From: Victivallaceae bacterium
GTDB taxonomy: Bacteria; Verrucomicrobiota; Lentisphaeria; Victivallales; Victivallaceae
DNA length: 30,967 nucleotides
Assembly (NCBI GenBank): GCA_016292515.1
Contig: JAEDIJ010000024.1
Location: 1-30,967, forward strand
Reading direction: 5' to 3'
Below, piece after piece: positions 18,105 to 27,200 of the stretch. The notes under the pieces were generated by a model. The model was not told the DNA's origin, did no database searches, and saw nothing but the letters and a program-made list of their open reading frames with translations. The first letter of the stretch is position 1. Every line of letters starts with the position of its first letter. The position numbers and the translations under genes were made by a program.

Positions 18105-18674
18105 TTACCGGAAATCGTCGAAAATCAGATCGTCGTTGCGCAAGTCGATCAGGAAAAATCCGAGCACAAGATCCGCCCATTCGACGGGGTGGATGTAAAC
18201 GCTGCCGTCGATCCCGAGACCGAGCGCGCCGCCGATCGCCCAGTAGTCGCGCTGACCTTCAAAGAAGTCGTAAGTGCGGGTGCGGAAATCCGGCACGCCG
18301 AGACGGTCTTCCTGATATTTTTTGACCCACGCGGAACCCTCGTTCATCGAGTAGCTTTCCTCGCCGACGAAAATGCACGACCAGTACCAGTACTCCTCAA
18401 TGCCGACGCCGATCTGGCGTCCGTATTCCTTGGTCGCCTTGCAACTGTAACCGATACCGCCGCCCACATCGCAGGCGCGGGTGAACATCAACCGGCCTTC
18501 GACGGTCGGCCCGATGCCGAGCGAAACGCTGAAGCAGTCGAGCAGATCGAGGATGCGGTTGGGCAGATAGAGCGCGGCGGCCTCGCCGATGTTGAATTCG
18601 CGCTCCCCGTTTGCCGCAAAAGCGCCGGTGAAGGCGGTCGCGGCGACAGCAAGGATCAGAAAAAACTTTTTCAT
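18105..18674 (-). CDS. Exported protein of unknown function
   Basis: A 189-residue protein with a clear Sec signal peptide: MKKFFLILAVAATAFTGAFA, with likely cleavage before ANGER. The mature part has many Gly/aromatic strand-like stretches (VEGRLMFTRACDVGGGIGY, YWAIGGALGLGIDGSVY) and a C-terminal segment HPVEWADLVLGF. This suggests a small beta-rich periplasmic or outer-membrane protein. I cannot name the family. CAGGAG lies about nine bases upstream of the ATG. It is the first gene before YkgJ-gmk-coaC; whether they share transcripts depends on the 18049-18074 hairpin. Confidence 0.8.
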   Translation of the reverse strand: MKKFFLILAVAATAFTGAFAANGEREFNIGEAAALYLPNRILDLLDCFSVSLGIGPTVEGRLMFTRACDVGGGIGYSCKATKEYGRQIGVGIEEYWYWSCIFVGEESYSMNEGSAWVKKYQEDRLGVPDFRTRTYDFFEGQRDYWAIGGALGLGIDGSVYIHPVEWADLVLGFFLIDLRNDDLIFDDFR

Positions 18675-18721
18675 CCTGATAATCTCCTGTTTCGATGCAA
18701 TTGATTTTGGTTCGATGTATT

Positions 18722-18750
18722 AAACTACAATCTTTTTTCGGATTTTTCAA
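18722..18750 (-). promoter_or_regulatory. Candidate promoter of the exported-protein gene
   Basis: TTGAAA, 17 bp, TAGTTT on the minus strand in the 83-bp gap after gltA. The -10 is poor compared with the TATATT found elsewhere. Confidence 0.4.
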
Positions 18751-18757
18751 GTCCGTT

Positions 18758-20065
18758 TCAGATAAGAAGCGGATTTTTCGACGCAAAAACGTCGGTCGTC
18801 TGCAACGGCTTGCCGACGTAGACCTGCCGCGGACGGGTGATCTTGGTCTGACTGCCGATCATTTCCTGCCAGTGGGCGACCCATCCGGGCAGACGCGCCA
18901 GCGCGAACATCGCGGTGAACATATTTTCCGGAATGCCCATCGCCCGGTAGAGGATCCCGCTGTAAAAATCGACGTTGGGGTAGAGGTGATGGTCGATGAA
19001 ATAGGGATCTTTGAGCGCGGCTTCCTCGATGCGGTGCGCCACGTCGAGCAAGGGATCGTTGTAATGAATCGTTTTGAGATACTGCTCGCATTCGCGGCGG
19101 ATGATCGCGGCGCGCGGGTCGTAAATTTTGTAGACGCGGTGCCCGAAGCCCATCAAACGGAAAGGATTGCTTTTGTCTTTCGCCATTCTGATGAATTTAT
19201 CGACGTCGCCATCCTCCTGAATGGTGCGGAGCATTTCGATGACCGCCTGATTGGCGCCGCCGTGAAGCGGCCCCGACAACGCGGAAATGCCGGCGGAGAT
19301 CGTCGCGTACAAGTTGACCTGCGCGCTGCCGATGACGCGCACGGCGGTCGTCGAGCAATTCTGCTCGTGATCGGCGTGCAGGATAAAAAGGATGTTGAGC
19401 AACCGCACCGTTTCGGGGCGGATCTGATACGGTTTCACCGGCGAGTCGAACATCATATTAAGGAAGTTCGCGCAGTAGGAAAGATCGTGCCGGGGGTAGA
19501 CCACCGGTTCGCCGATCGATTTCTTGTAGACGAACGCCGCCATCGTGCGGACGATCGAAATGACGCGCGCCGTCGCCTGATCGATGTTTTCGACGAGCGA
19601 CTTGGAATCGACGTTGGGATAAAACGCCGCCATCGCGTTAATCATCGTCGACAAGATGTGCATCGGGTGTGCGTCGTGGGGAAAAAGATCGAAAAAGTGG
19701 CGCATATCCTCATGCATCAGGGAATTGAAGTTCAGCAACTGCGAAAAGTTGTGCCGCTCCTCCTCCGTCGGCAGGACGCCGTGGACGAGCAGATAGGCGA
19801 CGTCGATGAACATCACCTTTTCGACCAGTTTTTCGATCGGGATGCCGCGATAACGCAAAATACCGCGCTCGCCGTCGATGTAGGTGATCTTGCTGAAACA
19901 GCTGGCGGTGTTGCCCAATCCGGGATCGAGCGTCACCAGCTTGGTTTTTTCCCGCAGATGCGAGATGTCCAGAGCACATTCCCCCTCGGTGCCGGTCACG
20001 ACCGGAAGTTCCACCGACTGGCCGCCAAAACTCAGCGTTGCGCGGTCAATTTTTTCATTGTTCAT
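18758..20065 (-). CDS. gltA: Citrate synthase
   Basis: A 435-residue type I bacterial citrate synthase condensing oxaloacetate and acetyl-CoA. Active-site features: HADHEQNCST (230-239), GPLHGGANQ with His268, FGHRVYK with His309, and NVDFYSG with Asp366, matching the E. coli His264/His305/Asp362 layout. The beta-rich N-terminal domain typical of Gram-negative hexameric enzymes is present. AAGGA precedes the ATG. It is transcribed from its own promoter, whose -35 overlaps the end of murC. No obvious terminator follows. Confidence 0.97.
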   Translation of the reverse strand: MNNEKIDRATLSFGGQSVELPVVTGTEGECALDISHLREKTKLVTLDPGLGNTASCFSKITYIDGERGILRYRGIPIEKLVEKVMFIDVAYLLVHGVLPTEEERHNFSQLLNFNSLMHEDMRHFFDLFPHDAHPMHILSTMINAMAAFYPNVDSKSLVENIDQATARVISIVRTMAAFVYKKSIGEPVVYPRHDLSYCANFLNMMFDSPVKPYQIRPETVRLLNILFILHADHEQNCSTTAVRVIGSAQVNLYATISAGISALSGPLHGGANQAVIEMLRTIQEDGDVDKFIRMAKDKSNPFRLMGFGHRVYKIYDPRAAIIRRECEQYLKTIHYNDPLLDVAHRIEEAALKDPYFIDHHLYPNVDFYSGILYRAMGIPENMFTAMFALARLPGWVAHWQEMIGSQTKITRPRQVYVGKPLQTTDVFASKNPLLI

Positions 20066-20111
20066 CGCATCTTTTTCCTTTTGAAAGGTTGATGATTTTT
20101 TCCAAATTCTT

Positions 20112-20140
20112 AATATATCACAATTTGCGCGATTTTACAA
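20112..20140 (-). promoter_or_regulatory. Promoter of gltA, -35 box inside the end of murC
   Basis: TTGTAA, 17 bp, TGA-TATATT, then AAG. The hexamer TTGTAA is exactly the last sense codon (TTG, Leu) plus the stop (TAA) of murC. The leader is about 40 bases. Confidence 0.75.
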
Positions 20141-21523
20141 GTTCGGCGCGTCGCGGAAACTCTCGGCGAAATCGCTCAACGAATTGTCGCGCGCGCCCAT
20201 AATGACGACGGTATCGTCGGATTTGAGGTTTGCGAGAAGTTCCTTGCGGAGCGTATCGCGCGAAGCGACTTCAATGAAACGCTCCGGATTTTTGGCGCGC
20301 GATGTCCAGTCGGCGAGCACTTCGCGCGCCGTCGGCCGGAAACTGGAAGTGCCTCCCGCGTAATAAGGTTCGCACAAGTAGAAGCGGTCGCTTTTGCGCA
20401 AATCCTGATCGAGATATTCGAGGAGCGTATCGCGCATAAAACCGAAAGGGCCGTACCCGTGAGGCTGGTAAACCGCGAAAAGCCGCCCCGGCGTGATCTC
20501 GCGCATCGCTTCGAGACAGGCGCGGATCTTTTCCGGATTGTGGGCGTAATCGTCGAAGATACGGGCTCCGCAAGCCGTCTTGCCGTGGCTGTCGCTCCGC
20601 CGCCATACGCCGTCGAAAAATTCGAGGGATTTCAAGGCGGCGTGCCGTTCGACCCCGATCATTTCCAGCATCGCCAGCACGCTCAATGCATTCAAGGCGG
20701 TGTGATGCCCGCTTTGCGGCAGGGCGATCTCCGGCATCCCGGCAAACTTGGCAAAGGGCAGATGCTCCCGCACTTCGTAGGCTTCCAGGCGGTAGTCGCA
20801 GTTTGCCCCGTATCCGAAAACCTTGACCGGCAATTCGGGCGGCAGAAAATTTTTCACCGCCTCGAAAACGTGTTCTTCAACGACGGCGCCGCGGCGGGTG
20901 CGGCTCAAAAACGTCCCGAAAACCCGTCCGAGTTCCGCCGTGTCGTAATGGTCGCACCCCAAATTGAGCACGATGGCGTAATCCGCCTGATAGCCGAGCA
21001 GACTTTTGTCGCTCTCGTCGCTTTCAAAGACGAGAAACTTGCCCTCGCCGCGCCGGTAATTTCCGGCGTTGTCCGCCGCGATGAAACGCTTGACGAGCGC
21101 GCCGTTGAGGCAATCCGGCTTCAAATTCAGATAATCGAGCGATTCGGCAAGATAAGCCGTAACGGAACTTTTACCGCAACTGCCCGTCACCGCGATCGAA
21201 ACGCCGGGAAACGCGCCGATCATATTGCGGAGCAATTCCGAGCGGTGAAGCCACGGAATATCCTTTCCCGCGGCGAAATCGGGATTGTCCTCCTCGATCG
21301 CAGTCGACCAGACAAGAAAATCGGGATGCGTTTCCTTGATGAAAGAACCGTCTTGCGGAAAAATGCGGACCCCCGCCGCTTCGAGCGGAGCAAAGATCCG
21401 GTTGTTGGCGCGTTGCGCGTAACCGCGGTCGCTGCCCGTCACGACATCTCCCTGCGCCCGGCACATTGCAGCAAGCGCACTCATTCCGATCCCGCCGATC
21501 CCGATAAAATGATAATTCGCCAT
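20135..21523 (-). CDS. murC: UDP-N-acetylmuramate--L-alanine ligase (MurC-type Mur ligase)
   Basis: A 462-residue ATP-dependent Mur ligase. The N-terminal UDP-binding FIGIGGIGMSALA is typical of MurC/Mpl. The P-loop is unusual: GSCGKSS (114-120) rather than GTHGKTT. FESDESDKS resembles the MurC DESD motif (Mpl usually has DEYD). C-terminal motifs are FDDYAHNPEK and YQPHGYGPFG. The start is ATG 21523, overlapping the rsmB stop by one base (TGATG); an in-frame ATG at 21670 lies within rsmB and is rejected. MurC normally sits in the division/cell-wall cluster, but here it ends an LPS/rRNA operon. Together with the odd motifs, an Mpl-like or specialised ligase cannot be excluded. Confidence 0.75.
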   Translation of the reverse strand: MANYHFIGIGGIGMSALAAMCRAQGDVVTGSDRGYAQRANNRIFAPLEAAGVRIFPQDGSFIKETHPDFLVWSTAIEEDNPDFAAGKDIPWLHRSELLRNMIGAFPGVSIAVTGSCGKSSVTAYLAESLDYLNLKPDCLNGALVKRFIAADNAGNYRRGEGKFLVFESDESDKSLLGYQADYAIVLNLGCDHYDTAELGRVFGTFLSRTRRGAVVEEHVFEAVKNFLPPELPVKVFGYGANCDYRLEAYEVREHLPFAKFAGMPEIALPQSGHHTALNALSVLAMLEMIGVERHAALKSLEFFDGVWRRSDSHGKTACGARIFDDYAHNPEKIRACLEAMREITPGRLFAVYQPHGYGPFGFMRDTLLEYLDQDLRKSDRFYLCEPYYAGGTSSFRPTAREVLADWTSRAKNPERFIEVASRDTLRKELLANLKSDDTVVIMGARDNSLSDFAESFRDAPNL

Positions 21524-22722
21524 CACGACTCCTTTCGCCAGAGAAACGCGCCCGCGCCGTCGCGGGTCGATCCCGGCAAGATGATGCCGCCTGCCACCCG
21601 CCGCAAAGCGGGAAAGGCGGCTTCCAGTTTTTCCGCGAGAAAAGTATTTTCCTCCTCCTCGATACTGCAACTGCTCAAAACAAGTTGCCCGTCGGGGGCA
21701 ACCAGCGTCGCCGCGTGAAAGAGGATCTCCTGCTGGATTTGAAGCAATTTCTGCTGCATCGCATCGTTGAAACGCCAGAGCGCGTCAGGACGGCGGCGGA
21801 AAACGCCGCTGTTACTGCACGGCACGTCAGCGAAAACGAGGTCAAAAACGCCCTTGACTTCCTGTGCCTTGGCAACGCAGATATCCGCTTGAAGTTTGCG
21901 CAGCGCAAAATTCCGCCGGGTGAGAGTCTGCCGCTTTTCCGACGCGTCAAAGAGAAAAAGCCCGGCGTCGCACGGCAAAATATGTTTGAGCATCAAAGCC
22001 TTGCCGCCCGGTGCGGCGCAAAGATCCGCCGCGCTTTTGATTTTCCCGGGGTCGATCAGAGAAACGGCAAAACTTGCCGCCGGATCCTGAATGTAGAATT
22101 TCCCCTCCGCCATCGCGGAAGAGGTGAGAATTTTTTCCGCCGGAGCGGTAAAGAAAGAAAAGTTTCCGAAACCCGGCAACGGCTCGGCGTCAGAAATTTC
22201 CGGAGCGTCCTCCTCCGCGCGATAGGAAAAAGGCGCTTCCGACAGAAAGAGCCGGGTCAACTCCCGCAAGACTTCCGGCGAAAACCGCGCCGACCAGCGG
22301 CGGAAAATTTCCGGCGGCAACACCTCATCCGGCGCATCGGGAAACGCGCTTTCCACTCCCAGCAGACGGTGCAACACCGCATTGACGAATTTGTCGGCGC
22401 GCACTCTTTTGGCGAGATCGACGGCGACGCTCACCGAAACTTCGCGCGGCACTGCCGTCTGAAAGAATATCCGCGTCGCCGCCGCGCGGAGCAAAGCGGA
22501 AACTTCCGGGCGCGGCGCGCGCGTGAGAAAAGAGTTGACGCGCGCGTCAAGCGCGCGCTTACGCCTAAAATAAGTAAGCAGTAAATGTGCGACAATTTTC
22601 CGGAAAGGCGTGATCTCGCGGCGGTCGAGATATTCATCAAGCGTCAGCTTCCCCGCTTCGATTTCCGCGATGCCGGCGGCGGCGGCGCGCAACGATTCCC
22701 CGGCTACTCCATCAGGTCTCAT
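21523..22722 (-). CDS. rsmB: 16S rRNA (cytosine967-C5)-methyltransferase
   Basis: A 399-residue protein with an N-terminal NusB-like helical domain (to about residue 125). The RsmB methyltransferase domain follows, with SAM motif CAAPGGK (235-241), ADVPCSNSG (298-306) carrying the resolving Cys302, and catalytic Cys352 in SSCSIEEEEN. Both cysteines of the RNA m5C mechanism are present. The ATG overlaps the hldD stop (ATGA), and the stop overlaps murC by one base, so the three genes are translationally linked. Confidence 0.93.
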   Translation of the reverse strand: MRPDGVAGESLRAAAAGIAEIEAGKLTLDEYLDRREITPFRKIVAHLLLTYFRRKRALDARVNSFLTRAPRPEVSALLRAAATRIFFQTAVPREVSVSVAVDLAKRVRADKFVNAVLHRLLGVESAFPDAPDEVLPPEIFRRWSARFSPEVLRELTRLFLSEAPFSYRAEEDAPEISDAEPLPGFGNFSFFTAPAEKILTSSAMAEGKFYIQDPAASFAVSLIDPGKIKSAADLCAAPGGKALMLKHILPCDAGLFLFDASEKRQTLTRRNFALRKLQADICVAKAQEVKGVFDLVFADVPCSNSGVFRRRPDALWRFNDAMQQKLLQIQQEILFHAATLVAPDGQLVLSSCSIEEEENTFLAEKLEAAFPALRRVAGGIILPGSTRDGAGAFLWRKES

Positions 22723-23699
22723 TCGTCGCCCGGACGTTTGCCGGTCATCAAGTGGTTCTGCAAATAATCCGCGACCGCATCGTCGAGCGAAAGCACGGCT
22801 TGGTCGAAACCGAGCGCGTAAAGTTTATCCATTTCGGCGCAGGTATAGTATTGATAGCGGTCACGCAGACTTTCCGGCATATCGATATACTCGATATCGA
22901 CCGGCTTGCCGAGCGCGTGAAACGCCGCCGTCACCAGATGATTCCACGTTTCCGCCTTGCCGCTGCCGATGTTGTACAATCCCGCCGCCCGGTGCGAATT
23001 GAAAAGGAACCAGAGCATATTGACCGCGTCTTTCACATAGAGGAAATCGCGCTTCTGCTCGCCGTCCGCGTAATCGCTGCGGTAACTGCGGAAAAGTTTC
23101 ATTTTTCCCGTTTCCGTGATCTGCTCGTAGGCGCGCAGCACGACGGAGCGCATCTCGTTTTTGTGCGCTTCGTTGGGGCCGTAAACATTGGAAAATTTAC
23201 AGCCGATCAGCCGGTCGAAAAGACCGCGCCGTTTCGCCCAGAGGTCGAAAAGCTGTTTGCTGTATCCATACATATTGAGCGGACGCAGTTTTTCGATCCC
23301 GTTTTCGTCGTCGCGGTAACCGCAACTGCCGTCGCCGTAGGTGGCGCAACTGGAAGCGTAGATCATCCGGATCTTCCGCTCGACGGCAAAGGTCGCCAAT
23401 TCCGCGGTGTACCGGAAATTGTTGTCGATGAGATAACTGGCGTCGCGCTCCGTCGTCGAGGAACACGCTCCGAGGTGAAAAATGCCGTCGATCTTTTTGC
23501 CGGCAAAGGCGTTGTCGCGCACCATCGCGCGGAAAACGTCTTTTTCCTGATAGTCGCTGAATTTCAGCGGCGCGAGATTTTTCCACTTGTCGGAAGTGCC
23601 GAGATGATCGACGACGAGAATGTCGTCGATGCCTTCACGATTGAGTTTCCAGACTACCAGACTGCCGATCAGACCTGCGCCACCTGTAACGATGAACAT
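22719..23699 (-). CDS. hldD: ADP-L-glycero-D-manno-heptose 6-epimerase
   Basis: A 326-residue extended short-chain dehydrogenase/epimerase. The NAD(P)-binding loop is GGAGLIG (6-12), the catalytic Ser region YASSCATYG (114-122), and the Tyr/Lys pair YGYSK (144-148). IFHLGACSSTTERDASYL and KRDFLYVKDAVNM are typical of HldD/RfaD. It makes ADP-L-glycero-D-manno-heptose for the LPS inner core. It lies 15 bases after lptD and overlaps rsmB, consistent with an envelope operon. Other heptose genes (hldE, gmhA/B) are not in the window. Confidence 0.93.
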   Translation of the reverse strand: MFIVTGGAGLIGSLVVWKLNREGIDDILVVDHLGTSDKWKNLAPLKFSDYQEKDVFRAMVRDNAFAGKKIDGIFHLGACSSTTERDASYLIDNNFRYTAELATFAVERKIRMIYASSCATYGDGSCGYRDDENGIEKLRPLNMYGYSKQLFDLWAKRRGLFDRLIGCKFSNVYGPNEAHKNEMRSVVLRAYEQITETGKMKLFRSYRSDYADGEQKRDFLYVKDAVNMLWFLFNSHRAAGLYNIGSGKAETWNHLVTAAFHALGKPVDIEYIDMPESLRDRYQYYTCAEMDKLYALGFDQAVLSLDDAVADYLQNHLMTGKRPGDE

Positions 23700-23714
23700 A
23701 ACAAAGTATCCTTT

Positions 23715-26366
23715 TTATAAATCGCCGAGCGGATCCGGCGTTGCGAGTCCTCTGTTGGCGACATCGAGCATCTGATTGTCGCCGAAACTGGAACCGAGCC
23801 CCATATTGACCAATTGCGCCTGGATCGAAAAGTTCGTATCCCAATTCTGCTCGTCGTTGCTGTTGGTGTTGCGGTCGATGCCGATATTGGCGATGACCTC
23901 GATACAGTGGAAACGGCGGCGGACAAAGAAAGAATAGGAGGAAATATAGCCGCGGATGAAATCGTAGTCGATCTGGAAGCCGCCGAACGTCCGGCGATCC
24001 GGCGTGAGCGGCAAACTGACATTGCCGGTGATGCGTTCGTTGTGATCCGTAACGTACTTGGTGAAAAAGCCGCCGGCGTCGAATTGCGTCAGGGTCGAGC
24101 CCATCGAGTAACCGCTGCGCGACGCATAGGGACGGTTGTAAACGTAACTGATCGTCAGATTGACGTCTTCGATCGGGGTGAACTGAATTGAGATCATCCA
24201 GCGGTTGAGCCATTTGCAGGCGAGACCGGGCTTGCCCGCGTTGTGACTGTCCCCGCGTTTTCCGGTACGGATCGTATCGGGGATCTCGCCGTTGAAATTG
24301 GAGGGGTCGATGGCGAATGCGGTGGCGATCGTCAACTGCTTGATCGGCTGAAACGCGATCGTCGTGCAGATATTGCCGAAGCGGCTGAAAGTCCGGTCGT
24401 CGCCCGCCGGGGTTTCCGTGAGATAGAAATCCCAGTAGTTGTCCATCACAAAAATGTTGCGGATCGAATTGCCCGATCTCGTCTGCAAACGGTTCTCCAC
24501 GCCGAAGCGGAAAAAGTTCTGCCGTTGAAGCCTGTCCATCTCGTCAAAGTAATAAAGGTGCTCGCGGGAAGCCGTGCCGATGTAGTCCAAATAGGTGTAA
24601 TTGATGTAAGGCCGCATCACGTGGCGCAATCCGTCGATATTCATGAATTTATTGCGCACGTTGCCCCACGTGTTGTGGATCTTGGTCGATGCCTCGACGC
24701 CGAGTTCCCAGGCGAAGCGCACCTGCGCGCCCCCTTTGTTGTCGAAATTTTCAAAAACGTAATTTCGCGTATTGGTCTGGTTGGCGGCGGCGAACATCGT
24801 CATCAAGTCGTCGTCGCTGACCTCGTTTTTACTGCTGTTGCTGTAAGCGGTCAACTTCAAACCGGCGCGCGGGACGATCGTGAAATAGTCCGTTTTGATC
24901 GGATAGTAGAGGAAGTGGGTCATATCAAACCGGAACGCCGAGTAATTATAGAAATCCGTCCACGGCGTGTGCGAGGGATTTTTCCGTTCGGTGAAGTTGA
25001 TCCAGCGCATCCGGTTGTAACCCGCCGTCATATTGCCCTGATAATACAAATTGGTATCAAAAATTTCCTGGCGGTGGACGTCGATCCGGACTTCCGGCAT
25101 CTTTTCCACGACCGTGTAGAAATCATTGATGCGCGGGCGGAAATAGATCGACGCGCTGAAATGGTCGAATTGCTGCTCCAACGCCACATACGTCGTCGGT
25201 TGCGGATTGGCGGAGTAGCGGGAATTGAAAAAGTCGCGGGTGAAGAAAGGATCACTGGCGTACTCGATCACGCCGCGGAAATCCAATCGCGGCGTGATAT
25301 GCGTCACGTTGCTCACCCGCAGATCATAGCGGAAATGCGGCACGCGGATCCAGTACTTGTAATAATCGGTTTTTTCATTCGGATGGCGGTCGTAAATGGT
25401 GTAGGCGAAAACATCCGTCCGGCTGTTTTCCATCACGGCACTTCCCTCAAAACCGAAGCCGACGCCGCGACGTGAAAAAAGGTCGAGCATCAGTTTGCCG
25501 GAAGCTTTCGGATATTCGTAAAAATCAAACCGGCGGTACATTCTCAAAAAGTACCCCCAATTGCTGTCTTTACCGACCTGGAATCCGAAAAGCCCCAGCG
25601 GCTGGTCGCGCGGCGCGTAGAATGCCGGCAGCCACAGAACCGGAATGCCGTAAGCCTTTACGATGCCGTTCGCGCAAAGGATCGAATAGTCGCTCAACCG
25701 GGTTTTGACCCCCTCCATACCGGGCAGATCCGATGCATAGGGAGTCAAGGTGGCGGTCGCCGCCGAAACGGAATAGTGCGCGTTGTCGCCGTGCAAATAT
25801 TCGCAGCTGCTGAATTCCGCGTTATGCACTTCGATCGTGCCGTTGGAGAAACGCTCCGCCGTCTCCGCGCGGCAGTATGCCATCGTCATCCGGAGCACGA
25901 GTTTGTCAAAACGGAAATAACCGCTTTTGAGGTTACCGGTCATCCGCTGCGCCGAAAGGTCGCTGACCAATACCTGCGCCTTGACCGAAATTTTCTGATT
26001 TCCCCATTCGTCGCCGACCAGCCCTTCCGTCTTGACGATCACGCCGGGACGGCGTTGAAGTGCCGACAATTGCGTCGGCGTCAACGTCAGATCGCGCGAC
26101 TGCCAGCGGTAAAAACGGATGTCGCCGACCGCTTCGATATCCTGCGTCTCGGTGTTGACGATCACTTTGTCGGCGTACAATTCGTATTCACCGAAAGGCA
26201 GGTGAACCTGATTTTCAGCAAAGATATTTTTTCCGATAACCGACCAGCGGCCCGCCTTGATGTACTTGATCTCGTCAAGTTTCATCGCGTCGTCGTCGGC
26301 GGCAAAAAGCGGCACGGCAAAGACGGCCAGCATCGCCAAAAGAGATTTCAGTCGACGGCAGATCAT
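23715..26366 (-). CDS. lptD: LPS assembly protein LptD
   Basis: An 883-residue outer-membrane protein that inserts LPS into the outer leaflet. The signal peptide has RRLK, a hydrophobic core and likely cleavage near PLFA-AD (residues 20-24). The N-terminal OstA/LptA-like jellyroll carries KNIFAENQVHLPFGEYELYADKV-like repeats (about 45-180). A long strand-rich C-terminal barrel follows (about 210-883) with many aromatic strand ends. The IVKAYGIPVLWLPAFYAPR stretch matches the LptD core. LptE was not seen. The gene follows plsC by five bases. A run of aromatic/polar strands up to the end (LGSSFGDNQML...) suggests a complete barrel. Confidence 0.9.
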   Translation of the reverse strand: MICRRLKSLLAMLAVFAVPLFAADDDAMKLDEIKYIKAGRWSVIGKNIFAENQVHLPFGEYELYADKVIVNTETQDIEAVGDIRFYRWQSRDLTLTPTQLSALQRRPGVIVKTEGLVGDEWGNQKISVKAQVLVSDLSAQRMTGNLKSGYFRFDKLVLRMTMAYCRAETAERFSNGTIEVHNAEFSSCEYLHGDNAHYSVSAATATLTPYASDLPGMEGVKTRLSDYSILCANGIVKAYGIPVLWLPAFYAPRDQPLGLFGFQVGKDSNWGYFLRMYRRFDFYEYPKASGKLMLDLFSRRGVGFGFEGSAVMENSRTDVFAYTIYDRHPNEKTDYYKYWIRVPHFRYDLRVSNVTHITPRLDFRGVIEYASDPFFTRDFFNSRYSANPQPTTYVALEQQFDHFSASIYFRPRINDFYTVVEKMPEVRIDVHRQEIFDTNLYYQGNMTAGYNRMRWINFTERKNPSHTPWTDFYNYSAFRFDMTHFLYYPIKTDYFTIVPRAGLKLTAYSNSSKNEVSDDDLMTMFAAANQTNTRNYVFENFDNKGGAQVRFAWELGVEASTKIHNTWGNVRNKFMNIDGLRHVMRPYINYTYLDYIGTASREHLYYFDEMDRLQRQNFFRFGVENRLQTRSGNSIRNIFVMDNYWDFYLTETPAGDDRTFSRFGNICTTIAFQPIKQLTIATAFAIDPSNFNGEIPDTIRTGKRGDSHNAGKPGLACKWLNRWMISIQFTPIEDVNLTISYVYNRPYASRSGYSMGSTLTQFDAGGFFTKYVTDHNERITGNVSLPLTPDRRTFGGFQIDYDFIRGYISSYSFFVRRRFHCIEVIANIGIDRNTNSNDEQNWDTNFSIQAQLVNMGLGSSFGDNQMLDVANRGLATPDPLGDL

Positions 26367-26371
26367 AAAAA

Positions 26372-27184
26372 TTACGCTTCCTTTTCCAAACGGTTCCAGC
26401 AGTCCAGACGCTCCGATATGAATTCCACGATCTTCTCCTGCTCGTGCTGACCGTTTCCGGTGATCGTCATCGGCGCGCCGAATTCAAACCAGACGTGACG
26501 CTCCGGATAAATCGGTCCGAGATCCTTGAATATCCCTTTGCCGTTGCCGACGAAATCGGTTTTGAGTGCCAAAGGCAACACCCTCACCCCGGCGTGTTTC
26601 GCGAGCTTCACCCCGATCGAGCTGAAATGCTCCGGCTGAAATTCACGGCTCCGGGTCGCCTGCGGAAAAACGATCATCGACCGCTTCGCGTCGATCACCG
26701 CTTTGCCCAGCGTCAGGATCGCTTTGAGATCGGCACGCGGATTGGTGCGCGTCATCGGCACCGCCTTGAATGCCGTCAATATGTCTTTCATAAACGGCGT
26801 ATGCAAAAGCGAAGCCTTGACGACAAAGGAAAAGTCGAGATATTCCCGGATGATCGCGTGGACGGTCGATGTTTCCAGCATACTCATATGATTGGCGATC
26901 ACCACGACCGGCTCGCCGGCAACTTCACGCAGGAAATTCAACCCGCGCAAATGGATATGACCGCCGCACCGTTCGACGAGGTCGAGGTTGCGATTGGAAT
27001 TGCGGATCTGGCAATCGGCGTCGAGTTTGCCGCGCCGCGCCGCGATCCCCGAACGGATATAGGTGCGGAAATTGTCAAAGTAAAAATAAAAGCGGCTCCT
27101 GCCGGTCAACCGGAAAAAGAACGACTCCGCCGCGTTTTCCGGCGTATCGTAACTGTCCACATTTTTGAAGCGGTAGGAATCCAT
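26372..27184 (-). CDS. PlsC-like glycerolipid/lipid A acyltransferase
   Basis: A 270-residue acyltransferase of the LPLAT (PlsC) family. Block I is NHMSMLE (98-104), i.e. H-X4-E instead of the usual H-X4-D. Block III is FPQATRSRE (173-181) instead of FPEGTRS. There is no clear N-terminal membrane anchor. It could make phosphatidic acid or acylate lipid A; position directly before lptD and hldD favours an envelope role (inference). Changes in both catalytic blocks make substrate assignment unsafe, so no gene symbol is given. The start is ATG 27184, 16 bases after metY, with a weak RBS. Confidence 0.82.
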   Translation of the reverse strand: MDSYRFKNVDSYDTPENAAESFFFRLTGRSRFYFYFDNFRTYIRSGIAARRGKLDADCQIRNSNRNLDLVERCGGHIHLRGLNFLREVAGEPVVVIANHMSMLETSTVHAIIREYLDFSFVVKASLLHTPFMKDILTAFKAVPMTRTNPRADLKAILTLGKAVIDAKRSMIVFPQATRSREFQPEHFSSIGVKLAKHAGVRVLPLALKTDFVGNGKGIFKDLGPIYPERHVWFEFGAPMTITGNGQHEQEKIVEFISERLDCWNRLEKEA

Positions 27185-27200
27185 CGTCTTATCCCGTAAC

